NCBI RefSeq assembly: GCF_001431665.1
Contig: NZ_LLXV01000019.1
Span: 1-64,000 of the forward strand
From: Stenotrophomonas beteli
GTDB taxonomy: Bacteria; Pseudomonadota; Gammaproteobacteria; Xanthomonadales; Xanthomonadaceae
Reading direction: 5' to 3'
DNA: 64,000 nucleotides
A model generated the notes under the pieces. That model had not been told where the DNA came from, made no database searches, and was given only the letters and a program-made list of their open reading frames with translations. Shown piece by piece: positions 43,389 through 52,182 of the stretch; position 1 is the stretch's first letter, and the number at the start of each line of letters is the position of its first letter. Both the position numbers and the translations under genes were made by a program.

Positions 43389-44720
43389 CTATGCGCCGCA
43401 GAAGGTATCCACCAGCAGTTTCACGTTCAGTGCCACGATCACCAGCGCGATCATCCAGGCGATCGCACCCAGCCAGCGCGGGGCCACCAGCGCCCCCATC
43501 GCCACCTTGTCGGTGACGATCCGCACCAGCGGGATGATCGCGAACGGCAGCTGCATCGACAGTACCACCTGGCTCAGCACCAGCAGCTTCACCGCGCCCT
43601 GGTCGCCGAACAGCATGATCACCACCACCACCGGAATGATTGCCAGTGCGCGTGTGATCAGTCGACGCAGCCACGGCGGCAGGCGCAGGCGCAGGAAGCC
43701 TTCCATCACGATCTGCCCGGCCAGGGTGGCGGTCACCGTGGAGTTCAGGCCCGAGGCCAGCAGGGCCACCGCGAACAGGGTGGCCGCCGCGCCCACGCCC
43801 AGCATCGGTGCCAGCAGCTGGTGCGCCTGCTCGATGTCTTCCACATCAAAGCGGCCGTTGGCATGGAACACGGCCGCCGCCAGGATCAGGATGCTGGCGT
43901 TGATGAACAATGCCAGGGTCAGTGCGAGGGTGCTGTCGGTAACCGCCCAGCGCAGTGCGCTGCGACGGCCCTCATCGGTGCGCGGGTAGGCGCGGGTCTG
44001 CACGATGGATGAATGCAGGTACAGGTTGTGCGGCATCACCGTGGCACCGATGATGCCGATGGCGATGTACAGCGCGTGCGGATCGGTCACCACCTGCGCG
44101 CGCGGGATGAAGCCGCCCAGTACCGCCATCACCGGAGGTGCAGCCATCGCGATCTGCACCACGAAGCAGGCGAAGATCACCATCAGCAGCGCGATCACGA
44201 AGGCTTCCAGTGCACGGAAGCCCCGGTTCATCAGCAGCAGCACCAGCAGCGTGTCCAGTGCGGTGATCACCGCGCCCCACAGCAACGGCAGGTCGAACAG
44301 CAGCTTCAGCGCGATCGCCGTGCCGATCACTTCGGCCAGGTCGCAGGCGATGATCGCCGCCTCGCACAGCGCCCACAGCGCCAGGTTCACCGGCTTCGGG
44401 TAGCGAGCGCGGCAGGCCTGCGCCAGGTCCATGCCGGTGGCGATGCCCAGCCGCGCCGACAGCGCCTGCAGGATCACCGCCATCAGGTTGGAGATGAGGA
44501 TGACCGACAACAGCAGGTAGCCGAAGCGCGAACCGCCGGCCAGATCGGTGGCCCAGTTGCCCGGGTCCATGTAGCCGACCGAGATCATGTAACCCGGGCC
44601 GAGGAAGGCCAGCAGTCGGAACCACCAGTGACCCTTGTCGGGCACCGCGACCGAGGCGTTGAGCGCACCCAGGCTGGCCGGAGTGGAGGCCGAAGGGTCG
44701 CGGGGCGCCAGGGTGCTCAT
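43389..44720 (-). CDS. mntH: Nramp-family Mn(II)/H+ symporter
   Basis: 443 residues from ATG 44720 ([16 protein letters not shown]), about 11 membrane helices. Metal-binding motifs of Nramp are intact: DPGN in [11 protein letters not shown] on helix 1 and MPH in [14 protein letters not shown] on helix 6. Imports Mn(II), and possibly Fe(II), into the cytoplasm. An MntR operator lies 10-25 nt upstream of its start and the mntR gene is divergent. Convergent with the RNR operon. Confidence 0.93.
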   Translation of the reverse strand: MSTLAPRDPSASTPASLGALNASVAVPDKGHWWFRLLAFLGPGYMISVGYMDPGNWATDLAGGSRFGYLLLSVILISNLMAVILQALSARLGIATGMDLAQACRARYPKPVNLALWALCEAAIIACDLAEVIGTAIALKLLFDLPLLWGAVITALDTLLVLLLMNRGFRALEAFVIALLMVIFACFVVQIAMAAPPVMAVLGGFIPRAQVVTDPHALYIAIGIIGATVMPHNLYLHSSIVQTRAYPRTDEGRRSALRWAVTDSTLALTLALFINASILILAAAVFHANGRFDVEDIEQAHQLLAPMLGVGAAATLFAVALLASGLNSTVTATLAGQIVMEGFLRLRLPPWLRRLITRALAIIPVVVVIMLFGDQGAVKLLVLSQVVLSMQLPFAIIPLVRIVTDKVAMGALVAPRWLGAIAWMIALVIVALNVKLLVDTFCGA

Positions 44721-44729
44721 GGGACCGAA

Positions 44730-44745
44730 TATAGCTCCTGCTATA
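44730..44745. promoter_or_regulatory. MntR operator
   Basis: TATAGC, TCCT, GCTATA: a perfect inverted repeat that closely resembles the enterobacterial MntR box (ACATAGC-n4-GCTATGT). It lies 10 nt upstream of the mntH start within the mntH/mntR divergent region. Confidence 0.8.
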
Positions 44746-44837
44746 GTCATTAGCAATGTGAAACAATCGTCTTTATCGCGTCACTGGTCCAGAATTCAGG
44801 TTCAACCCCGGAGTACACCGGAAGGACAGGCGCAGGC

Positions 44838-45302
44838 GTGGGCAGGACCGACGATTCGACATCGCTGAAAAGCACCCCCTTGATCGAGGCCGAGCGCCAG
44901 GTCGAGAGCTTCCGGCACGTGCGTGAGGCGCACCGGATGGAGCTGGTGGAGGACTATGTCGAGCTCATCTCGGACCTGCTGGCCGACGGCGGCGAGGCCC
45001 GCCAGGTCGACATCGCCACGCGCCTGGGCGTGGCCCAGCCGACGGTGGCGAAGATGCTGCGGCGCCTGGCCCGTGATGGCTGGGTGGTGCAGCGGCCGTA
45101 CCGTGGCGTGTTCCTGACCCCGGAAGGCGAGGCGCTGGCCCATGCCAGCCGCCAGCGCCACCAGACCGTGGAGCGTTTCCTGCTGGCGCTGGGCGTGGAC
45201 GCCGATACCGCACGCCGCGATGCCGAGGGCATCGAGCATCACGTGAGCGAACAGACGCTGGCGTTGTTCGAGGCGTTCGTACGGAAGGCCGAGGGCGGCT
45301 GA
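44838..45302 (+). CDS. mntR: MntR, DtxR-family manganese repressor
   Basis: 154 residues from GTG 44838. Winged HTH ([22 protein letters not shown]), then the DtxR dimerisation domain with metal-site residues ([30 protein letters not shown]). Divergent from mntH with the operator between. Expected to repress mntH when Mn(II) is sufficient. Confidence 0.92.
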   Translation: MGRTDDSTSLKSTPLIEAERQVESFRHVREAHRMELVEDYVELISDLLADGGEARQVDIATRLGVAQPTVAKMLRRLARDGWVVQRPYRGVFLTPEGEALAHASRQRHQTVERFLLALGVDADTARRDAEGIEHHVSEQTLALFEAFVRKAEGG

Positions 45303-45374
45303 GCAGGCCGATGGCGCCGGGCCATGCGCGGCCGCAGGTTGGACATGCGGTGTGGGCAGGGAGGCAGGTCAGCG

Positions 45375-45393
45375 CCCTTTCCGGCGGAAAGGG
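45375..45393. terminator. CCCTTTCC hairpin between convergent genes
   Basis: CCCTTTCC, GGC, GGAAAGGG: a perfect 8-bp stem, a degenerate relative of the 37536-37574 palindrome. It lies between the ends of mntR and the TetR-family gene. Confidence 0.6.
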
Positions 45394-45415
45394 ATCCGCC
45401 CCCGGGGCCCGGTCG

Positions 45416-46072
45416 TCAGCCGCGCCGGAAGGCGGCGGGGGTACGGGCGCCGACGATGATCATGCGGATCATCGTGGAGATCTGATCGACCAGTTCCGGA
45501 TCCTTCTCCGGCGGCAGGTCCATGGCGGTGGCGCCCATCGCGAATACCAGCCGCGTGATGGCCTTGGCCACCAGTTCCGGGGCATGCAGTACCGCACCAT
45601 CCAGAGCGGCCAGGCGCACCAGGTCGTGCTGCAGCTCTTCCTCGAAATAGTGCAGCTCGCGTTCGACCGCGTGCTTGAAATCATCCGAGCCGACCGCGCC
45701 TTCGCGCAACAGCACGTGCAGCAGCTTGTCGTCGGCACGCAACTGCTCCATGAAGGTCTCCACCGACACGCGCACCACGCTGGTGGCGCTGGAGGTGGCG
45801 CGCTGGCGCGCCTCGCCGATGATGGTGCGCAGCGAGCGGCCGGCCACGTCGATCAGGGCCACGGCCAGTTCGTCCATGTCGCGGAACTGCCGATAGAAGC
45901 TGTTCGGGGCGATGCCCGCCTCGCGGGCCACTTCACGAAGGCTGAGCGTGGACAGGCTGCGGTGCGGCCCGATCAGCTTCAGAGCGGCAGCCAACAGATC
46001 TTCGCGGCTCACCGTTCGGCGGGCCGGGCTGTTGGCATCTTCGTTCGGCGTCAGGGCGGTGGCGGCGGCCAT
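45416..46072 (-). CDS. TetR-family regulator of unsaturated fatty acids (FabR/DesT-like)
   Basis: 218 residues from ATG 46072 (MAAATALTPNEDANSPAR). The HTH reads STLSLREVAREAGIAPNSFY and RQFRDMDELAVALID, almost the sequence of E. coli FabR; the effector domain also aligns (ETFMEQLRADDKLLHVLLRE, AVERELHYFEEEL). FabR and Pseudomonas DesT sense the acyl-thioester pool and repress unsaturated fatty acid genes. Divergence from the desaturase operon makes a DesT-type role the best reading. Confidence 0.86.
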   Translation of the reverse strand: MAAATALTPNEDANSPARRTVSREDLLAAALKLIGPHRSLSTLSLREVAREAGIAPNSFYRQFRDMDELAVALIDVAGRSLRTIIGEARQRATSSATSVVRVSVETFMEQLRADDKLLHVLLREGAVGSDDFKHAVERELHYFEEELQHDLVRLAALDGAVLHAPELVAKAITRLVFAMGATAMDLPPEKDPELVDQISTMIRMIIVGARTPAAFRRG

Positions 46073-46118
46073 GGGTCTTCCGGTGAGGCAAGGCTGAATC
46101 ATACCCAATCCGGTTCAA

Positions 46119-46158
46119 TATACACATGTATACACAGGTGTATGTGCGCCCGTATAGT
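46119..46158 (+). promoter_or_regulatory. desaturase promoter with overlapping palindromic operators
   Basis: Two perfect palindromes overlap: TATACACATGTATA (46119-46132) and ATACACAGGTGTAT (46130-46143). TATAGT at 46153-46158 fits a -10 element and ends 6 nt before the ATG of the reductase gene. The operators would sit on the -35 region, as expected for a repressor. Confidence 0.6.
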
Positions 46159-46164
46159 GCGCCC

Positions 46165-47235
46165 ATGAGCGCTGTCGTCCGTCCGTCCCTGTTCTCTCCC
46201 TACCGCTGGGTCTCGCCGTCGCTGTTCGATTTCTGGGCGGGCCAGCTCAATCCCCTGTGGACCCTGCGCGAGCCGGTGGCCCGCCTGGTGCGGCGCGAGC
46301 CGGCCGGCGAGGGCGCGGCAACGCTGGTCCTGCGCACCAACCGGCACTGGGCCGGCATGCGCGCCGGCCAGCACGTCACCCTGGGCGTGGAGATTGAAGG
46401 GCGCCTGTGGCAGCGCAGCTACAGTCCGACGGTGCTGGGGCGGCGCGAACTGGCGATCACCGTCAAGGCGGTCGAGGGTGGCCGGGTCAGCCAGCATCTG
46501 GTCAACCACGCACGGCCGGGCGAACTGTTCCGTGTCGATGCCGCGTTCGGCGAGTTCCATATGCCCGCTGCCGCGCCGGTGCTGCTGCTGGCCGCCGGTA
46601 GTGGCATCACGCCGATGCGCAGCCTGCTGCGCGAGGCCTGCCAGCGTCCGTTGGCGGCGCCGGTGGACCTGTTCTACTGGGAGCGCACTGCCGCCCATGT
46701 GCAGTTCCGTGATGAACTGCAGGCGCTGGCCGCAGCGCAGCCGAATCTGCGCGTGCATCTGCTGGCCACCCGCGAAGGCGACACCCCGGCCGCGCGCATC
46801 GACAGGCATGACCTGCAGGTGCGCGGCGATGACACGCCGCTGGCACAGCGCCATGTGCTGGCCTGCGGCCCGGATGGATTTGTCGCCGCCGCGCGCGAAC
46901 GCCTGGCGCACCAGGTGGCCGGGTTCCAGGCCGAGGCCTTCACGCCTCCGGCGCCGCTGCGTGACACCAGCAGCGAGGGTGAGGTGTCACTGACGTTGGC
47001 GCGCAGTGGTCGCCAGCTGAGCGTGCCGCGCGGCCGTTCGCTTCTGGAAAGCCTGGAAGCCCATGGCATCAAACCCAAGCACGGCTGCCGGATGGGCATC
47101 TGCAACACCTGCACCTGTGATCGCGTCGCTGGCGCCACCCGCCATCTGCGCACCGGCGAGCTGCACTCCGAATCGGCGCAGCCGGTGCGGATCTGCGTGA
47201 GCGCACCGACCACCGACCTGACCCTGGATCTCTGA
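46165..47235 (+). CDS. ferredoxin-NADPH reductase-type electron donor for desaturase (DesC-like)
   Basis: 356 residues from ATG 46165. FAD domain (RQRSYSPT-type motif is WQRSYSPTVL), NAD(P) domain (LLLAAGSGITPMRSLLREA, VLACGPDGFV) and a C-terminal plant-type 2Fe-2S domain with KHGCRMGICNTCTCD and later RICVS: the four cluster cysteines are present. It passes electrons from NAD(P)H to the desaturase encoded 11 nt downstream. The start has no visible ribosome binding site and lies at about +1 of the predicted promoter. Confidence 0.88.
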   Translation: MSAVVRPSLFSPYRWVSPSLFDFWAGQLNPLWTLREPVARLVRREPAGEGAATLVLRTNRHWAGMRAGQHVTLGVEIEGRLWQRSYSPTVLGRRELAITVKAVEGGRVSQHLVNHARPGELFRVDAAFGEFHMPAAAPVLLLAAGSGITPMRSLLREACQRPLAAPVDLFYWERTAAHVQFRDELQALAAAQPNLRVHLLATREGDTPAARIDRHDLQVRGDDTPLAQRHVLACGPDGFVAAARERLAHQVAGFQAEAFTPPAPLRDTSSEGEVSLTLARSGRQLSVPRGRSLLESLEAHGIKPKHGCRMGICNTCTCDRVAGATRHLRTGELHSESAQPVRICVSAPTTDLTLDL

Positions 47236-47246
47236 GGACGCCTGCC

Positions 47247-48395
47247 ATGACCCGCGCTACCGACCGTGCCCTGAGTACTGCCGAGATGCATGCCTTCGGC
47301 GAGGAACTCGACGCGATCCGCGACCGTGTGATCGGCAGCCTCGGCGCCTCCGATACCCGCTACATCCGCCGCGTCGCCGCTGCCGTGCGCTGGTTCGGCG
47401 TGGGCGGCCGTGGCCTGCTGTTCCTGGCGGCGTTCTCGCCGCTGTTCTGGATGCCGCTGCTGTGGCCGGCTGCGATCACCGGCACGCTGCTGCTGGCGCT
47501 GTCGAAGATCCTGGAGAACATGGAGCTGGGCCACAACGTCATGCACGGCCAGTTCGACTGGACCGGCGACCCCAAGCTCAACGGCAACACCTACGAGTGG
47601 GACATCGTGGCCACCGCCGACAACTGGCGCAAGACCCACAATTTCCGCCACCACACCTATACCAACGTGCGCGGCATGGACGATGACATCGGCTACGGCC
47701 TGCTGCGCATCTTCCCGGAACAGCGCTGGAAGCCGTTCTACCTGCTGCAGCCGATCATCGCGCCGATCTTCGCGCTGCTGTTCCAGTGGGGCGTGGCCGC
47801 GCAGGACCTGCGCCTGGGTCGTTGGCTGAAGGGGCGTATCAGCGGCCGCGCGATGTGGATGCAGACCCGCCCGGTGGCGCGCAAGATGGCCCGCCAGGTG
47901 CTGAAGGATTACGTGTTCTTCCCGCTGCTGGCCGGCCCGTTCTTCCTTACCGTGATGCTGGGCAACATGGTGGCCAATGGCCTGCGCAACATCTGGACCT
48001 ACGTGATCATCTTCTGCGGCCATTTCACCGCCGAGTCGGAAACCTTCCCGAAGGAATGCCTGCGCAATGAGTCGCGCGGGCACTGGTACCTGCGCCAGCT
48101 GCGCGGTTCGTCCAACATCAGCGGCGGCTTCCTGATCAACGTGCTGTCAGGCAACCTCAGCCACCAGATCGAGCACCACTTCTACCCGGACCTGCCAGCC
48201 AACCGCTACGCGGCCATCGCCAAGGAAGTGAAGGACATCTGCCACCGTTACGGCCAGCACTACAACAACGGCTCGCTGCCGCGCCAGTTCGGCCAGGTGG
48301 TCTGGCGCATCCTGCGCCACGCCTTCCCGAGCAAGCCGCGCCGCCTGCCGATGGCGGACATCATGTCCGCACCGGCATCGGCCAACGCGGGCTGA
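47247..48395 (+). CDS. membrane fatty acid (acyl) desaturase
   Basis: 382 residues with about four membrane helices. The three His boxes are intact: ELGHNVMHGQF (H-x3-H), HNFRHHTYTN (H-x2-HH) and SHQIEHHFYPD (H-x2-HH). This is the diiron desaturase type (DesB-like), inserting a cis double bond into acyl chains in the inner membrane. Operon with the reductase, under the FabR/DesT-like repressor. It adjusts membrane fluidity aerobically. Confidence 0.92.
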   Translation: MTRATDRALSTAEMHAFGEELDAIRDRVIGSLGASDTRYIRRVAAAVRWFGVGGRGLLFLAAFSPLFWMPLLWPAAITGTLLLALSKILENMELGHNVMHGQFDWTGDPKLNGNTYEWDIVATADNWRKTHNFRHHTYTNVRGMDDDIGYGLLRIFPEQRWKPFYLLQPIIAPIFALLFQWGVAAQDLRLGRWLKGRISGRAMWMQTRPVARKMARQVLKDYVFFPLLAGPFFLTVMLGNMVANGLRNIWTYVIIFCGHFTAESETFPKECLRNESRGHWYLRQLRGSSNISGGFLINVLSGNLSHQIEHHFYPDLPANRYAAIAKEVKDICHRYGQHYNNGSLPRQFGQVVWRILRHAFPSKPRRLPMADIMSAPASANAG

Positions 48396-48400
48396 TCGGC

Positions 48401-48736
48401 TCAGCCCGCTTTCGCCGGGGCCGCCTGTTCGCGGTCCAGGCGACGCAGGAACACCTGCATTTCCCTGCGCGCCTGCTGGTCGCCCATGCTGCCGGCCACG
48501 CTCAAGCCGCGCTGCCAGGCTTCCCGTGCCGCCTGCGGCTGGCCACTGGCCAGCCACGCCTTGCCGAGCAGCTTCCAGGCCGCCGAGTACTGCGGGTCGA
48601 GCACCACGCAGCGGCCCAGATGGGTGGCCGCGCGCACCGGGTTGCCGGCATCCAGCCAGCCTTTGCCCAGGCCGAAGCGCAGCAACGCGCCGTCCTTGCC
48701 GGCGGCGAGCATGCATTCCAGTGCTTCGATGTTCAT
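48401..48736 (-). CDS. small TPR protein
   Basis: 111 residues from ATG 48736 ([16 protein letters not shown]). Two to three TPR-like helix pairs: LLRFGLGKGWLDAGNPVRAA, HLGRCVVLDPQYSAAWKLLG and KAWLASGQPQAAREAWQRGL. Cytoplasmic. The start shares one base with the flavin reductase stop, so it is co-translated. Function unknown; a scaffold for the sodA/flavin reductase unit is only a guess. Confidence 0.75.
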   Translation of the reverse strand: MNIEALECMLAAGKDGALLRFGLGKGWLDAGNPVRAATHLGRCVVLDPQYSAAWKLLGKAWLASGQPQAAREAWQRGLSVAGSMGDQQARREMQVFLRRLDREQAAPAKAG

Positions 48737-49311
48737 CAGCTTACCTCCACCAGCAGCTCGGCCGGACCGGGCTGGAAGCGGCCGCGATGGAACAGCAGCG
48801 GCGCGCCGCCGTTCTCGTGCACGTCGATGATGCGGCCGGCCAGCAGCAGGTGATCGCCCACCGGCCACTGTGCGTGGCGGGTACAGGTGAGGTGGGCCAC
48901 CGCACCAGTGATCCGCGGCGGTGCGTCGTCAGTGTCATCCAGCAATGCCAGGCCATCGAAGCGGTTGCGTACCTGCGGATCGGCGAAGCGCCGGGCCAGT
49001 GCCTCCTGGTCGGCCGCCAGCACGCTGATCGCAAAGCGGGTGGCACGCTGGAAGGCGGACAGGCTCTGTGCGTGCAGCGCCAGGTTCCACAGCACCAGCG
49101 GTGGCTGCAGTGACATCGGAACGAACGAGTTGACGGTCAGGCCGACGGGTCTGCCCTGCGCATCGCGCGCGCAGACGATGGCCACGCCGGTCGGGAAATG
49201 GCCCAGCAGCCGCCGCAGTGCACGCGGCGGCATGGTGACCGAGGGCACTGGGGCCGGGGCGGGAAACACCCCCGCCCATGGCCCGGCATACGGTAGTGTC
49301 CCGCCGCTCAT
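48736..49311 (-). CDS. flavin reductase-domain protein
   Basis: 191 residues. Core: [59 protein letters not shown] and the C-terminal [21 protein letters not shown], the FMN-binding split-barrel of the flavin reductase (HpaC/FRP) family. It reduces free or bound FMN with NAD(P)H. Sits between sodA (4-nt overlap) and the TPR gene (1-nt overlap), implying joint expression in redox stress. Confidence 0.85.
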   Translation of the reverse strand: MSGGTLPYAGPWAGVFPAPAPVPSVTMPPRALRRLLGHFPTGVAIVCARDAQGRPVGLTVNSFVPMSLQPPLVLWNLALHAQSLSAFQRATRFAISVLAADQEALARRFADPQVRNRFDGLALLDDTDDAPPRITGAVAHLTCTRHAQWPVGDHLLLAGRIIDVHENGGAPLLFHRGRFQPGPAELLVEVS

Positions 49312-49937
49312 GAGGCCCGGGCCTGGCGGTAGCGCCGGCCGACTTCGGCCCAGTTGATGATGTTGAAGAACGCACCGATGTAGTCCGGGCGGCGGTTCTG
49401 GTAGTGCAGGTAGTAGGCGTGTTCCCAGACATCCAGTGCGAGGATCGGGGTGTTGCCGGACAGGCCCACGGCTGCACCCATCAGCGGGCTGTCCTGGTTG
49501 GCGCTGCTTTCCACCTGCAGGCGGCCATCGCGATCGCGGGTCAGCCAGGCCCAGCCGCTGCCGAAGCGGGTCTGCGCCGCCTTGCTGAACGCCTCCCTGA
49601 AGGCGTCGAAACCGCCGAGATCGCGGTCGATGGCGGCGGCCAGTTCATCATCGGGTGCACCACCGTTGGTGCTGAGTACGGTCCAGAACAGGCTGTGGTT
49701 GGCATGGCCACCGCCGTTGTTGCGGACCGCGCCCCGCTGCGCCTCGGGCACGGCATCGAGGTTGGCGATCAGTGCCTCGACCGGCTGTTCGGCGATGCCG
49801 GCCTGCTCGATGGCGGCATTGAGGTTGTTGACGTAGGTCTGGTGGTGCTTGCTGTGGTGGATCTCCATCGTGCGCGCATCGAAGTGCGGCTCGAGGGCGT
49901 CATAGGCGTAGGGAAGCGGGGGAAGCGAGTACGACAT
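49308..49937 (-). CDS. sodA: manganese superoxide dismutase
   Basis: 209 residues. Metal ligands: His in [13 protein letters not shown], His in [11 protein letters not shown], and Asp and His in [20 protein letters not shown]. The Mn-type markers [10 protein letters not shown] and ANQDSPLMG (Gln in the second domain) match SodA rather than SodB. Cytoplasmic enzyme converting superoxide to peroxide and oxygen. First gene of sodA, flavin reductase, TPR. Promoter of SoxR type upstream. Confidence 0.94.
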   Translation of the reverse strand: MSYSLPPLPYAYDALEPHFDARTMEIHHSKHHQTYVNNLNAAIEQAGIAEQPVEALIANLDAVPEAQRGAVRNNGGGHANHSLFWTVLSTNGGAPDDELAAAIDRDLGGFDAFREAFSKAAQTRFGSGWAWLTRDRDGRLQVESSANQDSPLMGAAVGLSGNTPILALDVWEHAYYLHYQNRRPDYIGAFFNIINWAEVGRRYRQARAS

Positions 49938-49986
49938 CGAAGCAATCTCCGTGGGGAAGGCCAGAGAGGCTGGCCGTGGGGAGACT

Positions 49987-50017
49987 GTTATCGCACCTCA
50001 ACATTGGTTGAGGTCAA
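49987..50017 (-). promoter_or_regulatory. sodA promoter with SoxR-like box and 19-bp spacer
   Basis: On the minus strand: TTGACC (50012-50017), a 19-bp spacer and GATAAC (49987-49992). The spacer contains the palindrome CCTCAAC-CAAT-GTTGAGG (49996-50013), which shares both six-base ends with the SoxR box (CCTCAA...TTGAGG, 18 bp). Over-long 19-bp spacing is the hallmark of MerR/SoxR-activated promoters. It lies 50-80 nt upstream of the sodA ATG. Confidence 0.75.
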
Positions 50018-50068
50018 GGGCAGAGACTGAAATGCGTGCGCGTTCGTCGCCTTGATTCTTCCTGGCAG

Positions 50069-50174
50069 GCAGGGGCTGATGGGTCAGCGCAGGACACGCC
50101 GTGAACCCATCCATGGGGGCTCGATGGCGCCATCCGTGGCGCCAACGGTCCTGCGCTGACCCATCAGCCCCTGC
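50069..50174. repeat. long stem-loop A (26-bp perfect arms)
   Basis: Arms 50069-50094 and 50149-50174 are exact complements over 26 bp (GCAGGGGCTGATGGGTCAG is the start of the left arm). The 54-nt loop contains GGATGG-type and ATGGCGCCAT motifs. The loop is the reverse complement, with few changes, of the loop of stem-loop B at 50362-50467, although the arms are unrelated. See findings. Confidence 0.85.
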
Positions 50175-50233
50175 AGGACAGCTCCCTGCGCTGGCGCGGA
50201 GACGGAGTCAAAGGCAGGAGCAGGAGCGACGTG

Positions 50234-50296
50234 GTAGTGCCGGCCGCTGGCTGGCAATCAGCGAAGGTCGGGTTGCCGGCCAGCGGCCGGCACTAC
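50234..50296. repeat. SMAG-type REP pair
   Basis: GTAGTGCCGGCCGCTGGCTG at the left and GCCGGCCAGCGGCCGGCACT plus AC at the right form an inverted pair about 63 nt long. It sits between stem-loops A and B. Confidence 0.85.
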
Positions 50297-50361
50297 CAGA
50301 ACCCGCCTTTCGAGCCTCGCCAGCGCGCTGTTGCGCTGCCCGCGCTCGCAGGAAACTGTCA

Positions 50362-50467
50362 GGAGGGGGCGGGGGCCGCTGGACAGGACCGTTGGCGCCA
50401 AGGATGGCGCCATCGAGCACCATGGAGGGGCTTTTGCGTGTCCTGGCCAGCGGCCCCCGCCCCCTCC
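50362..50467. repeat. long stem-loop B (28-bp arms, one mismatch)
   Basis: Arms 50362-50389 (GGAGGGGGCGGGGGCCGC at its start) and 50440-50467 pair over 28 bp with one mismatch. The 50-nt loop begins CGTTGGCGCCAAGGATGGCG and continues CCATCGAGC. It matches the inverted loop of element A. It lies 57 nt from the 3' end of the thioredoxin-like lipoprotein gene (minus strand) and could also terminate it. Confidence 0.85.
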
Positions 50468-50523
50468 CACACGGATCAACAAAAGCGCCGGCAGGCGAAC
50501 CAGCCGCCAGCGCCTTCATCAAC

Positions 50524-52044
50524 TCAACTCAACCAGTCCTTGCACGCACCATCCACCTGTTCACCGCAGGCCTGCTGCATGCGCTGCTGCAACCGTGCCA
50601 ATGTCTCGGTGCCCTGGTGCTTGCCGCTCCACGCCTTCAACTGCCCGGCCAGGCGCTCGAAGCGCTGGCGGGTGCGCTGGTGGTAGCCCGACGGCTGTGC
50701 CTGCAGTTCGGCGATCAGCGATGCGGTGGCCTGTTCGATGCGCGGTGCATCGTCCGGTGCCAGCTTCAGCAGGCCTTCCACATACAGCACGCCCCACTGC
50801 ACGCGGGTGGCCGGACCCTGCGCACCGTCGTAGGCACGCTTCAACCACTCCAGTGCCCCGACGGTATCGCCGCGTTGTTCGGCCAGTTCGGCCAGTTCGG
50901 GCATGTAGTAGTACGGCTGCTCGCTGCGCTTCAATTCGGCCAACAACAGTGCCTCGGCACCCGCGTCGTCACCGACCTCGCGCAATGCGTATGCCGCGCT
51001 GCTGATCGTTGCCTGGCGTGCATGCACTTCGGTGGCGGCTGCATCGGCAGCGGCCACGCGCTGCTTGACCCGCTCAACCAGAACCGCAGGCAGTGCGCCC
51101 TTCGGCTGCTGCTGGCGGGCCAGCGATACTTCAGTCAGCGCACGCGACAACGCGTCGTCGGCGCGATCACCTCGCTCGGCGTCTGCGCGCTCCAGCGCGA
51201 CCAGCAGCTGCTGCCCCAGCGTGTTGGTGGTGGCCGGCCCGGCACTGGCCTGCTTGACCAGCGAGGCGCCCGCAAAGCCCAGCAGTTCGCGGTTACGACG
51301 GACTTCGGCAGGTTGCGCCAGCACTGCCTGCAGCAGCTCGCGTACTTCGGTGGGCGAGCTGGCCGGCGTGTCCGCGGTGGCCAGGGCCAGCAGGGCGAAG
51401 CGGCGTCGCAGGGCAGCTTCGGGTGCGGCCTTGGACAGCTGGCGCAGCACATCCTGGCTCCGGCGCTCGCCGGCCAGGCGGTTGGCATCGACTTCCCAGC
51501 CGTAGTCGCCCAGCACCTGCCAGTCTTCGGCGCCCAGCTTGTCCGGCGTGGCCAGTGCAGTCGCCAGGGTGGCGGCGATGGCGCTGCGGCGACCGGCCGC
51601 GACGGTCAGCGCACGGGTCAGTTCGGCGGCGTCGTTGCCGCCGGCCACGCGGGTGAGCTCATTGCGCTGTGGGTCCAGCACGATCAGGGTCGGGTAGCCG
51701 CGTACGCCGAAGCGTTCGCCCCAGGCCTGCGCCCCTTCCTCGTCGCCATCCAGATAGACGGGAACGAATTTGCTGGTCAGCGCGATGAAGGCCGGGTCCT
51801 TGAACAGCCCGGCCTTGAGCTGGTTGCACGGCGGGCACCAGACCGCGCCCCAGTACAGCAGCACCGGCTTGCCGCTGTCGGCGGCCTCGGCGAAGGCGTC
51901 GTCGACGTCGCCCTGGCGCCAGGCGATGGCTGTGGCCGGTGCAGGGGCTTCGGCGGAGTTGGCGGTGGAAACCGGGGCTGGAGTGCAGGCGCTCAGCGCC
52001 GAAGCCAGCAGCAACACGGAAAGCGCGACGCGCATCGGCAGCAT
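50524..52044 (-). CDS. thioredoxin-domain lipoprotein with long helical C-terminus
   Basis: 506 residues. Lipoprotein signal VALSVLLLASALSAC. Residues ~45-150 are a thioredoxin fold with LLYWGAVWCPPCNQLKAGLF (C-P-P-C) and the cis-Pro in VRGYPTLIVLDPQ. Residues ~150-506 are mostly helical, Ala/Leu-rich and repeat-like (tetratricopeptide-type stretch near ALLLAELKRSEQPYYYMPEL). This resembles DsbD-gamma/TlpA-like or thiol-chaperone proteins. Anchored in the periplasm; partners unknown. Start could be ATG 52035. Confidence 0.8.
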   Translation of the reverse strand: MLPMRVALSVLLLASALSACTPAPVSTANSAEAPAPATAIAWRQGDVDDAFAEAADSGKPVLLYWGAVWCPPCNQLKAGLFKDPAFIALTSKFVPVYLDGDEEGAQAWGERFGVRGYPTLIVLDPQRNELTRVAGGNDAAELTRALTVAAGRRSAIAATLATALATPDKLGAEDWQVLGDYGWEVDANRLAGERRSQDVLRQLSKAAPEAALRRRFALLALATADTPASSPTEVRELLQAVLAQPAEVRRNRELLGFAGASLVKQASAGPATTNTLGQQLLVALERADAERGDRADDALSRALTEVSLARQQQPKGALPAVLVERVKQRVAAADAAATEVHARQATISSAAYALREVGDDAGAEALLLAELKRSEQPYYYMPELAELAEQRGDTVGALEWLKRAYDGAQGPATRVQWGVLYVEGLLKLAPDDAPRIEQATASLIAELQAQPSGYHQRTRQRFERLAGQLKAWSGKHQGTETLARLQQRMQQACGEQVDGACKDWLS

Positions 52045-52182
52045 CTCGAAGGGCAGGGTGGCAGGCCATTGTAGGAACGGTCGGGGCAGCCTGCTGATTC
52101 AGTTTGCTTATGACGGGCGAGTGGCAGGGCATGACGCCGCCGGGCACTGGGCGGGGTGCAGGATCATGCCCGGCACCTGCCT

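Noticed and set aside
50069..50467. Integron attC-type sites
   Set aside because: Imperfect hairpins with GTT and AAC occur, but there is no R-box/L-box layout, no gene cassette between them and no integrase.
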